NCBI GenBank assembly: GCA_947306845.1
Contig: CAMZHP010000022.1
Span: 1 to 19,251 of the forward strand
Length of the DNA: 19,251 bases
Source of the DNA: an uncultured Prevotellaceae bacterium
Lineage (GTDB): Bacteria > Bacteroidota > Bacteroidia > Bacteroidales > Bacteroidaceae
Direction of reading: 5' to 3'
Below, piece after piece: positions 1-6,222 of this stretch. The position numbers and the translations under genes are program-made. A model generated the notes under the pieces. It was not told where the DNA came from, made no database searches, and was given only the letters and a program-made list of their open reading frames with translations. Position 1 is the stretch's first letter; each line of letters opens with the position of its first letter.

Positions 1-11
1 GAGGACGAGAT

Positions 12-356
12 ATGACAACACTTGAAGGAGTAAATCCGCAGATGATAGCAAACAATCTGAAGCCCTTTCAACCCACCCATCCTGGTGAGGTGTTGAAAGA
101 CGAACTGGAATACCGTGGCATTTCTCAGCGCGGACTGGCCAAGAAGATAGGAATATCCTATTCTGCCTTCAATGAGATGCTGAATGGCAAGCGGTCGCTC
201 AGTCCCGAATTGGCCATGATGATGGAGGCCGCTCTCGGTGTTGACGCAGCCCCCTTGCTGGCCATGCAGAACGAATACGATATGTTGATGGCAGAACGCG
301 ACGATTCGTTTATGGAGAAACTCAGACAGATTCGCCGCATTGCCGCTATCTTCTGA
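12..356 (+). CDS. higA: HigA-family antitoxin, XRE-type helix-turn-helix protein
   Basis: Small DNA-binding protein (114 aa) of the HigA addiction-module antidote family. The hallmark HPGEVLKDELEYRGISQ is present near residues 23-39, followed by a Cro/C1-type helix-turn-helix (about residues 36-72) containing LAKKIGISYSAFNEMLNGKRSLSPE. The C-terminal LLAMQNEYDM matches the family's usual tail. HigA proteins bind the HigB mRNA-interferase toxin and repress their own operon. HigB normally precedes HigA, so the partner would lie left of the window; it cannot be seen. Start chosen at base 12, with a GAGG at bases 1-4 as a possible ribosome site; the in-frame ATG at base 42 would also leave the conserved domain intact. 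The family call is firm; whether it is part of a working toxin-antitoxin pair is unknown. Confidence 0.8.
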   Translation: MTTLEGVNPQMIANNLKPFQPTHPGEVLKDELEYRGISQRGLAKKIGISYSAFNEMLNGKRSLSPELAMMMEAALGVDAAPLLAMQNEYDMLMAERDDSFMEKLRQIRRIAAIF

Positions 357-431
357 ATCAGTCTCAAGCTTTTGCAAAAGAAATTGATTACATGGAGGGT
401 AGGAGTATAGACGAATGCGAACTTGAATAAT

Positions 432-439
432 TATATTTG
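432..439 (+). promoter_or_regulatory. Putative -7 box upstream of argE
   Basis: TATATTTG matches the Bacteroidetes -7 consensus TAnnTTTG exactly. No convincing -33 TTG lies 19-20 bp upstream. The box ends only 13 bp before the argE ATG, so the leader would be very short. The 96-bp gap between higA and argE also holds a 12-bp palindrome (CTTTTGCAAAAG, 369-380) of unknown meaning. Confidence 0.4.
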
Positions 440-452
440 AGAGACAACCGAC

Positions 453-1526
453 ATGACCGAGGCATATACCCATCAGGCGACAGAACTGCTCAGCCAACTG
501 ATTGCCATCCCCAGCATCAGCCGTGAGGAGACTGCGGCAGCCGACTATTTGGAGACTTGGATGCAGAAAACAGGCCTTTCCCCTCACCGGGAGGCCAATA
601 ACCTGTGGTGTGTGGCTCCGGGTTATGACGCCTCCCGCCCCACCCTGCTGCTGAATGCCCATATCGACACCGTGCGCCCAGTGCCCACCTGGACCCGTCC
701 ACCCCACGTCGCACAGACAGAGGGCGACCGTCTCTATGGCCTAGGCAGCTACGACTGTGGCGGAGGGCTGGTGTCGCTGCTCATGGTGTTCTGCCACCTG
801 CGCTCCACTTCCCAGTCCTACAACCTCATCTATCTGGCCTCCGCCGAGGAGGAAGTGTCGGGAGCCAATGGTTGTAGCCGTGTCCTTCCCCTGCTGCCTC
901 CTGTCACGGCAGCCATTGTGGGAGAACCGACGGGCATGCAGCCGGCCATTGCGGAAAAAGGTTTGATGGTGATTGATATGGTGTCGCACGGGAAATCGGG
1001 CCATGCCGCACGGGGCGAGGGCATCAACGCCATTTACAAGATGCTCGACGACCTACAATGGATACGCAATTATCGCTTTGAGCGTGTCAGTCCCCTGCTC
1101 GGTCCCACGCTGATGCAGGCAACGGTGCTCCATGCCGGTACGCAGCACAATGTCGTTCCAGACACATGCACGGCAGTCATTGATGTCCGTACCAATGAAC
1201 TTTACAGTAACGAGGAGGTTTTCGGCATCATCCGCTCCCATGTGAGCAGCGAGGTGAAAGCCCATTCCTTCAGACTCAGTTCCTCTGGCATCCCTGTCAG
1301 CCACCCCATCGTGCAGCGCTGCCTGTCGATGGGGATGACTCCTTTCGGGTCGCCCACACTCAGCGACCAAGCGCTCATGCCATTTGCCTCACTGAAGTTA
1401 GGCCCCGGACAGTCATCCCGCTCTCATTCCGCCGATGAATATATCTGTATCAGCGAAATCAAGGATGCCATCGGGAAATACATACAGATACTTGATGGCT
1501 TGGATCTTTGTCTTGACAATCAATGA
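453..1526 (+). CDS. argE: M20-family deacetylase, N-acetylcitrulline/acetylornithine deacetylase (ArgE)
   Basis: Zinc-dependent amidohydrolase of arginine biosynthesis, cytoplasmic, 357 aa, full length for the family. Metal-site motifs are visible: HIDTV with H70 and D72, the bridging Asp in GLGSYDCGGG (D101), the catalytic/metal pair in ASAEEE (around E132-E133), VGEPTG (E158) and the C-terminal SRSHSADE (H325). The stretch GTQHNVVPD sits in the dimerisation part of M20 enzymes. The protein resembles the Bacteroidetes ArgE type, which acts in the pathway using acetylcitrulline (made by an N-succinyl- or N-acetylornithine transcarbamylase) rather than plain acetylornithine; that substrate choice is inferred from family resemblance. 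No other arginine genes are in the window. The start has no good Shine-Dalgarno, normal for this phylum. It converges with the LRR gene, 31 bp away. Confidence 0.87.
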   Translation: MTEAYTHQATELLSQLIAIPSISREETAAADYLETWMQKTGLSPHREANNLWCVAPGYDASRPTLLLNAHIDTVRPVPTWTRPPHVAQTEGDRLYGLGSYDCGGGLVSLLMVFCHLRSTSQSYNLIYLASAEEEVSGANGCSRVLPLLPPVTAAIVGEPTGMQPAIAEKGLMVIDMVSHGKSGHAARGEGINAIYKMLDDLQWIRNYRFERVSPLLGPTLMQATVLHAGTQHNVVPDTCTAVIDVRTNELYSNEEVFGIIRSHVSSEVKAHSFRLSSSGIPVSHPIVQRCLSMGMTPFGSPTLSDQALMPFASLKLGPGQSSRSHSADEYICISEIKDAIGKYIQILDGLDLCLDNQ

Positions 1527-1557
1527 CCATCCGCATGATTGCAATACAAAGATCGTT

Positions 1558-3264
1558 TTATCTCATTACTTTTTTTGCTCCGTCTGGAGTCTGTACAATG
1601 CGAAGGCCGTGATAGTTGTCTGATACGGGACGTCCGCCTAAGTCGTAACTGTGCCGCTCCATGTTTTCAGGGGTATAGGGAATGGATTTGACACTTGTCG
1701 GATCGAATTCACGTATCTCTCCGAAAGTGTTCCAAGGGGCTTGCCGGTAACGTGGGGTACAGCCTTTAGGCACGTAGAGCACCGACTTATTCATTGTCCA
1801 GTCTTTGAAGGCCTGCGGATGGGTTTCTGGCGGCTCCTGCGAGTACATATAGACGGTATGCGACGAGAAATTAGGGACGGCAAAGGCCGCCTCCTCTATC
1901 TTGCGTATGGAAGCCGGGATGTGCCACACACTAATGCCTTTCGAGCCAGCCAGTGACCATGGGCCGATTTCTTCCAATCCGTCAGGCAACTGGAAGATTC
2001 TCAAGCCGTAGCACTCATAAAATGCTGAATTCTCTATACGTTTGACGGTCGGCGGCAGGACGAGTTTCACTATCGACTCACAACTGTAGAAAGCGGCTAT
2101 GGGTATGGTGTCGAGTGGCGCCCGTATTTCTATCGTGTCCACCATGATATCGCGAAAAGCATGTTCATCAATATGGAGTAAACTCTCAGGAATCACCAGT
2201 TTCTTTTTGCTTCCCATTCCAAGGAGTGCACACTTCTCAATTCGTTCCAGCCCGTTGGGCAATTCTAAGTTATACAGATGATTGTTACTCAAAGCGGCCC
2301 AACCTAAATGCTTCAGTTTTGCCGGGAGGTGGATATCGGTGATATAACAGAAAGCAAAGCAAAAGTCGGGCAGATACTCCACATTGTCCGAGATGACGAG
2401 TTTCCTCAAATGACAGTAATAAAAAGCATAGGGACCAATATATGTAACGCTGTTGGGTATGACCAGTTCCTCCTGATATGGAATTGCATTGTCGAGTGCA
2501 TACTTGAAGGCATCTTCGCCGATGTACTCCAACTTCTTATTCAACACGATTTTATCACATCGGTGATAGTTGAAGGCCTTGTCGTCGATGACTTTGACTT
2601 CTGGGCGAATCGTAAAACTTTTCGCCTGCGTTTTGATTTCAGCGAAATAGGACAGCAGACGGGTGTGGTCGCGGGTATACAAATAACCATCCTCCAGCAC
2701 GAATTCCGGGTGGTTTTCGTCTATGGTGACATTGCTCAGATTGATGTTTCCGTTCAGTGCGCCATTGCCGATATGGACAAGCGTGGCGGGAATATGCAGT
2801 TTCTTAAAAAAGTTATTGCAGAAAGCATGGTCACCCAACCACGTCAGCGTAGGAGGAAACACGATGCTGTCTCCACAGAACGTGATGGCATAGTCGCCTA
2901 TCTTCTTCAGCGTATTGGGCAAAACCAAACTCTTGAACTCCTTGTCAGCGAACATATAAGAGCCGATGACGTCATCTTCTGTCGTATAGTCTTCGTAGTA
3001 GGGCTCGCCGCCTGCCACAATCCGGCAGTCTCTGAGATTCAGTGTTCTTTGTGAGTTGGCCCACTTACGCAGCACCTTCACGTCCGAGCCGTTAATCGAA
3101 CCTAGCAATGTCAGATTGTTCTCGTATCTCAGGTCGTTAACGTCAAACAAGTGTTGCAGTTCCCCTGGATAATAAACCCATACCGTTCTTTCTGCCGGCA
3201 GGCGGACAGGCGCTGCCAGAAACATGAATGTCAGAACAAATAATGCAATACGGTTACCCATCAT
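1558..3264 (-). CDS. BspA-like leucine-rich-repeat (LRR_5) surface protein
   Basis: Secreted protein (568 aa) with an N-terminal signal peptide (hydrophobic residues about 6-20, likely cleaved near A24). From about residue 110 to 490 I count roughly fourteen LRR_5/TpLRR units of about 23 residues, recognisable by pieces such as IPNSVTYIGPYAF, LPPTVKRIENSAF and IPASIRKIEEAAF. The C-terminal 45 residues contain YDLGGRPV and GLRIVQTPDGAKKVMR, resembling the short C-terminal module seen on many secreted Prevotella proteins and possibly a type IX secretion sorting signal; I infer this from pattern only. BspA-like proteins in oral and gut Bacteroidetes mediate adhesion to host proteins and other bacteria; a role here is by family analogy. 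The start is the first of two adjacent Met codons. A well-spaced promoter lies about 100 bp upstream. Confidence 0.82.
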   Translation of the reverse strand: MMGNRIALFVLTFMFLAAPVRLPAERTVWVYYPGELQHLFDVNDLRYENNLTLLGSINGSDVKVLRKWANSQRTLNLRDCRIVAGGEPYYEDYTTEDDVIGSYMFADKEFKSLVLPNTLKKIGDYAITFCGDSIVFPPTLTWLGDHAFCNNFFKKLHIPATLVHIGNGALNGNINLSNVTIDENHPEFVLEDGYLYTRDHTRLLSYFAEIKTQAKSFTIRPEVKVIDDKAFNYHRCDKIVLNKKLEYIGEDAFKYALDNAIPYQEELVIPNSVTYIGPYAFYYCHLRKLVISDNVEYLPDFCFAFCYITDIHLPAKLKHLGWAALSNNHLYNLELPNGLERIEKCALLGMGSKKKLVIPESLLHIDEHAFRDIMVDTIEIRAPLDTIPIAAFYSCESIVKLVLPPTVKRIENSAFYECYGLRIFQLPDGLEEIGPWSLAGSKGISVWHIPASIRKIEEAAFAVPNFSSHTVYMYSQEPPETHPQAFKDWTMNKSVLYVPKGCTPRYRQAPWNTFGEIREFDPTSVKSIPYTPENMERHSYDLGGRPVSDNYHGLRIVQTPDGAKKVMR

Positions 3265-3363
3265 CTGATTATTTACTTTGTCAATTCTTATCTAAGTTTT
3301 GCGACATCAATCATCTGGCATATAAATATCATCCATAATAGTCGCATTTTGGCTTTTAGACCG

Positions 3364-3393
3364 CAAACATACGAATAATAGTTGAATACGCAA
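3364..3393 (-). promoter_or_regulatory. Promoter for the LRR protein gene
   Basis: On the minus strand, TTG (3391-3393) is followed after 19 bp by TATGTTTG (3364-3371), a full match to the Bacteroidetes -33/-7 arrangement. Transcription would start near 3357, leaving a leader of roughly 90 bp before the LRR gene start codon at 3264. Confidence 0.6.
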
Positions 3394-3414
3394 TATTATA
3401 AGTGAAGTTTCTGA

Positions 3415-3672
3415 TTACTGGAACTTGTATCCAAGTGTGAATGGTCGGAGTTCATATATACCATCATAAATATAATGACCTTCCGGAATAATGACGTATG
3501 AGATTGTTGACGGCATATTCCCTCAGAAACTGCTTGCTGTAATACCTGCCTTCGGTGTGATGGAAAACGTCTTCGCTTTCTGCTGGGCATTGGCTGTGAG
3601 TGTCATCAACACCAATGCAAGGGTCAATACATTTGTTGTCATATTTATATTCATATTCATTCTTTGAATCAT
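3415..3672 (-). pseudogene. Internally deleted outer-membrane beta-barrel (PorT-like) protein gene
   Basis: Remnant of a small outer-membrane beta-barrel gene. The 5' part encodes a clear signal peptide (from M at 3642: MTTNVLTLALVLMTLTANAQ) followed by TFSITPKAGITASSF, the usual first strand of this family. An in-frame TGA follows at 3523-3525. In the same frame downstream are residues ending GIYELRPFTLGYKFQ and a stop at 3415-3417, which is the usual terminal strand. An intact member would be about 180-230 residues; here only about 75 codons span the two ends, so the barrel middle is missing. Start could be 3672, 3660, 3654 or 3642. The -33/-7 promoter is still intact. An alternative is a genuine 39-residue secreted peptide (3523-3642), which I consider less likely. 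Confidence 0.7.
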
Positions 3673-3706
3673 GCTGTGCCAAATTGCTTGGCATCCACCA
3701 TCTTTG

Positions 3707-3736
3707 CAAAGATACATCATTCGCTCCAATCTACAA
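3707..3736 (-). promoter_or_regulatory. Intact promoter of the barrel remnant
   Basis: On the minus strand TTG (3734-3736), 19 bp, then TATCTTTG (3707-3714): a full Bacteroidetes-type promoter. The -7 box is embedded in a 14-bp perfect palindrome ATCTTTGCAAAGAT (3700-3713), which could be an operator or chance. Confidence 0.6.
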
Positions 3737-3796
3737 TAAGAAAAACAAGAAAAATGATGTCTTTCAGTCACATTACCAGCTGATGATGACATGCCA

Positions 3797-3827
3797 CCCT
3801 CCCTGTCACATGACACGGAGGGTTTTT
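3797..3827 (+). terminator. Rho-independent terminator-like hairpin
   Basis: CCCTCC (3797-3802) pairs with GGAGGG (3817-3822) and TGTC (3804-3807) with GACA (3812-3815) around an ACAT loop; one C/C mismatch. It is followed by TTTTT (3823-3827), so it is oriented for plus-strand transcripts. No plus-strand gene ends just upstream, so it may block antisense transcription or act as an attenuator in the leader of the gene at 3990. Confidence 0.6.
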
Positions 3828-3832
3828 ATTTC

Positions 3833-3848
3833 GGGCGGCAAGCCGCCC
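3833..3848. repeat. GC-rich perfect palindrome
   Basis: GGGCGGCAAGCCGCCC is a perfect inverted repeat in AT-rich surroundings, six nucleotides after the terminator T-tract. It is followed 11 nt later by an A6T7 tract. It may be a second terminator stem or a dispersed palindromic element; only one copy is seen here. Confidence 0.5.
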
Positions 3849-3989
3849 ACCGTTCAGCAAAAAATTTTTTTGAGGGTTGTTTATTTCGAGATTTTTCCGT
3901 TATATAATAGAAGGCTCAACAACCACAATCAAAAATAGAGAATGAAGCGACTGTTGAGTAAGTGCAAAACATAAATCATACAGATATAT

Positions 3990-5066
3990 ATGCGAAGATT
4001 AAATCCAGTTATTTATACCCTTGCAATGGTCCTCTTCACTTTATCAGGATTTGCACAGGACAGACTCATCCGTGTTGACAGCGTATCAATAGCATGGCGG
4101 CAGAACGACCTCTCTGCTTCCTTTTACGACAAGGAATTGGCTCGGCTGCTTGTTCCGCAGAAAATACAGTTCGGCGTAGTTCGAATGCCTTCTCTCCGCT
4201 GCGAGTCATCGCTGACCTACGATTCCGTCAACCATCAACTCGTTTACATCGAAGCGAAAACAAGCATCTATGAAACCACATACAAGGCAACCACCACATA
4301 CCGCCCTTTGTCGGCTCGCAAATGGGCACGCAAGACTCAAGGCAAAAACGAAAAAGAAGAAGTCAATATGGCAAGTGTAGTGCCACGAAAACGTCCTCAC
4401 AATTACGTCTCGCCAGATGTGAGAACCTTCACGCTCGGCATCAACGACGAACAGGCGCAGACACTGAAAAAGATGTGGACAGATGCAATCCAAAATGCAG
4501 AAGACAAGGAGGACTTCATCCTGGATGGGACGACTTGGGAATTCTTCATTGGTAACCAACGGGCAAAAACACACGAACGACAAAATGCCCTTGTGAAATA
4601 TGCCAACGAGCTGATGGATTCCATTTATAACGTGGATTGGGACAGGAAGGATCCCCACGATTTATATAGTGACACAATAAAATGGGAAAATAAGGATAGC
4701 CTTAAGAATGTTGCATATGAAGATACTTGTCAACTAATGAAGGCTGAGTTATGGGGGAGATTGGAACCTGTTCATACCCAGATGTTGGCAACAAATGACA
4801 TGAATTTGTTCTGTCGTTATTTGCCTGTTGGGTCAGGACTTCCCATTTGGATTGTGGAGATCTACAAACAAGAGAAAGAACAATGGCGGTTGGTGGCCAA
4901 GGGAAAAGTCATAAGACCAACTTATTCCTTCAAAGCGGAGTTTGCTGTTCATGACAATAAGATAGTGTTCTTTACAACATATGCCAAATATGATTCCCTG
5001 ACTCATGAAGCCATCGCCTTTGCAAAAGTGGATGAAGTTGGTGGGTTATCCTTGACTGAATTGTGA
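3990..5066 (+). CDS. Hypothetical secreted protein
   Basis: 358-aa protein that I do not recognise. It has a clear signal peptide (MRRLNPVIYTLAMVLFTLSGFAQ, likely cut before Q23), so it is exported. The mature part has no transmembrane segment, no Cys-lipobox and no motif I can assign. Charged, Lys/Glu-rich residues occupy about 110-130. The C-terminal third has alternating beta-strand-like stretches (LPIWIVEIYKQEKEQWRLVA; KIVFFTTYAKYDSLTHEAIA). The DNA becomes visibly more AT-rich in the last 400 bases than in the first half, which may hint at a composite origin. Start chosen because it gives the signal peptide; no Shine-Dalgarno is visible. Its neighbours (a barrel remnant and a toxin-antitoxin-like pair) suggest a variable region. 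Confidence 0.6.
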   Translation: MRRLNPVIYTLAMVLFTLSGFAQDRLIRVDSVSIAWRQNDLSASFYDKELARLLVPQKIQFGVVRMPSLRCESSLTYDSVNHQLVYIEAKTSIYETTYKATTTYRPLSARKWARKTQGKNEKEEVNMASVVPRKRPHNYVSPDVRTFTLGINDEQAQTLKKMWTDAIQNAEDKEDFILDGTTWEFFIGNQRAKTHERQNALVKYANELMDSIYNVDWDRKDPHDLYSDTIKWENKDSLKNVAYEDTCQLMKAELWGRLEPVHTQMLATNDMNLFCRYLPVGSGLPIWIVEIYKQEKEQWRLVAKGKVIRPTYSFKAEFAVHDNKIVFFTTYAKYDSLTHEAIAFAKVDEVGGLSLTEL

Positions 5067-5193
5067 TGCCCGGTTCACTACCAAATCGACACAAATAATG
5101 CACGATGATGATTGTCTAAAAACGACCCTTCACATCGCTATACCTTAAATCAACCCACTACGAAAAATATAAGAAAAATAAACTCAATTTTTC

Positions 5194-5224
5194 TTTGAGG
5201 TTATAATTTTATTACCTAACTTTG
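5194..5224 (+). promoter_or_regulatory. Promoter of the DUF4160/DUF2442 pair
   Basis: TTTG (5194-5197), 19 bp, TAACTTTG (5217-5224): one of the best matches to the Bacteroidetes -33/-7 promoter in the window. Transcription would start near 5230, about 18 bp before the DUF4160 start codon. The rest of the 181-bp gap (5067-5247) is AT-rich with nothing else recognisable. Confidence 0.7.
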
Positions 5225-5247
5225 CAGTATAAACGAAATGGTACAAC

Positions 5248-5487
5248 ATGCCAACAATCTTCATCCTATTCGGTTACAGATTCTACTTCTATGCCAATGA
5301 CCATTCTCCAATCCATATCCATGTGATTAAGGATGGGCACAAGGCAAAATACAACATCTTCCCCGTCGAAATGGCATCAAATGACGGGTTCAAAAAACAA
5401 GAGTTGAAACTCATCGAATCGATAATCGAAGAGAACGAGGAAATCATTGCCGCACATTGGAACTCGTTTTTCAACAACAACAAATAA
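5248..5487 (+). CDS. DUF4160 family protein, possible toxin-like partner
   Basis: 79-aa protein matching the DUF4160 pattern: N-terminal MPTIF, then a GYRFYFYANDHSPIHIHV core in which DH.P.H.H is the family's conserved cluster (residues about 18-26), then a GHKAKYNI strand and a C-terminal helix ending in AAHWNSFF. The biochemical role of DUF4160 is not established. It is commonly encoded next to DUF2442 proteins, as here, in small two-gene units that look like toxin-antitoxin or regulator pairs. The His-rich core could be a metal or nucleic-acid site; that is speculation. It has its own promoter and is followed 14 bp later by the DUF2442 gene, so the two are co-transcribed. The family call is firm; the function is open. 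Confidence 0.78.
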   Translation: MPTIFILFGYRFYFYANDHSPIHIHVIKDGHKAKYNIFPVEMASNDGFKKQELKLIESIIEENEEIIAAHWNSFFNNNK

Positions 5488-5501
5488 AGGAGGTAAAGAA
5501 T

Positions 5502-5900
5502 ATGGAAATTGATAAAGTCTGGTTGACCGATACTGAAATATGGATACGGACGGCTGATGGAAAAGAAGCCTGTGAATTGCTGGCTGACTATCCAAGACTT
5601 CGGTTTGCCACCAAAGAACAACTAAAACAATTCACTACTGATGACTTCGGTATTCGATGGGAAGACCTTAACGAAGACCTAAGCTTTGAGGGTTTCTTCA
5701 ACAAAAAAGAAACAACACCGCTATACCAATTCTTCATGAATCATCCAGAAATCAACGTTTCTGCCATCGCAAGGCGAATGGGGATTTCACAAAGCTTGAT
5801 GGCGCAATACATCAGTGGGAAAAAACATGCAAGTGAGAAAAGAATGGAAATGATTCTCGAAACCATCCGGGAGGTAGGACGTGAATTGATTGCCATCTGA
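5502..5900 (+). CDS. DUF2442 domain protein with C-terminal helix-turn-helix
   Basis: 132-aa protein. Residues 1-70 form a DUF2442 domain (IDKVWLTDTEIWIRTADGK, then LADYPRLRFATKEQ and a closing DFGIRWEDLNEDLSFEGF). Residues about 85-118 form an XRE-like helix-turn-helix: INVSAIARRMGISQSLMAQY followed by ISGKKHAS. The start at 5502 is set by a strong AAAGGAGG (5486-5493), rare in this phylum; an in-frame upstream ATG at 5457 lies inside DUF4160 and is rejected. The fusion of DUF2442 with a DNA-binding domain suggests it represses its own promoter and acts as the antitoxin-like partner of DUF4160; this is inference. The gene ends about 50 bp before a 30-nt palindrome. Confidence 0.8.
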   Translation: MEIDKVWLTDTEIWIRTADGKEACELLADYPRLRFATKEQLKQFTTDDFGIRWEDLNEDLSFEGFFNKKETTPLYQFFMNHPEINVSAIARRMGISQSLMAQYISGKKHASEKRMEMILETIREVGRELIAI

Positions 5901-5951
5901 CAGAAATGCAAAACCTTGACAGGCAAGTCCACGTGAAATGTCCAACTGCAA

Positions 5952-5981
5952 AATCATGGGGACAAACCTGTCCCGATGATT
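5952..5981. repeat. 30-nt REP-like palindrome
   Basis: AATCAT, G, GGGACA, loop AACC, TGTCCC, G, ATGATT: two 13-nt arms with 12 of 13 positions paired and one G/G mismatch. It has no T-tract, so it is a poor terminator. The shape resembles REP/REPIN-type palindromes mobilised by RAYT transposases, but only one copy is in the window. It abuts the end of a gene remnant. Confidence 0.55.
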
Positions 5982-5984
5982 CCC

Positions 5985-6191
5985 GGACGCTCCGAAGGCG
6001 GTGAGCAGGGTGTATAGCAACGCCTGGTAGTAGTGCTCGTTGCGGTTGTCCTGCTCCCAATGGTAGGGCACGCCGGCATAGAATGCCTTGACCACCTCGA
6101 TGAAGGTTGCCAGGTCATCGGTGCGCCGGAATCTGGCGTAAGCCAGATAGAACAAACTGATGTTAGCCTCACTGCCCCTTCCGGCCACCAT
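5985..6191 (-). pseudogene. Fragment of an AAA-ATPase-like / PD-(D/E)XK nuclease (DUF1703-type) gene
   Basis: About 69 codons in one minus-strand frame resemble the linker and nuclease-entry part of the large Bacteroidetes AAA-ATPase-like proteins that end in a DUF1703 PD-(D/E)XK domain: TFIEVVKAFYAGVPYHWEQ, then NEHYYQALLYTLLTAFGAS. In the intact family this helix leads to a strand with the ...GRxD...ELK nuclease motif. Here resemblance stops after GAS at 5985, three bases from the 30-nt palindrome, and the frame continues into unrelated sequence. The ATPase N-terminus is absent; upstream is the end of the EnvC-like gene. The fragment therefore lacks both ends and cannot be functional as such. 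The assignment rests on remembered family patterns and is moderate. Confidence 0.5.
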
Positions 6192-6222
6192 GCAGATGTC
6201 AGGTCTCAGTTGGGTCTGTTGC

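Larger units (their letters stand above)
3673..3989. other. 317-bp intergenic region between the barrel remnant and the next gene
   Basis: Contains the minus-strand promoter of the barrel remnant (3707-3736), two strong hairpins (3797-3827 and 3833-3848), an A6T7 tract (about 3860-3871) and AT-rich DNA up to the start at 3990. A TTG at 3877-3879 lies 21 bp before TATATAAT (3901-3908), a weak candidate promoter for the next gene. No convincing small ORF was seen. Confidence 0.5.

Noticed and set aside
369..380. CTTTTGCAAAAG palindrome between higA and argE as a terminator
   Set aside because: The stem is AT-rich and short with no T-tract after it; too weak to call as a terminator or operator.
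2308..3054. 248-aa plus-strand ORF opposite the LRR gene
   Set aside because: It lies wholly antisense to a clear LRR repeat protein, has no signal, domain or promoter, and is a by-product of the repeats' codon bias.
5457..5501. Longer DUF2442-HTH protein starting at 5457
   Set aside because: That ATG lies inside the DUF4160 gene; the ATG at 5502 follows a strong AAAGGAGG and begins exactly at the DUF2442 domain.
5787..6191. Intact 134-aa minus-strand gene
   Set aside because: The frame runs antisense into the DUF2442-HTH gene, and only its first 69 codons resemble a protein family; called a gene remnant instead.
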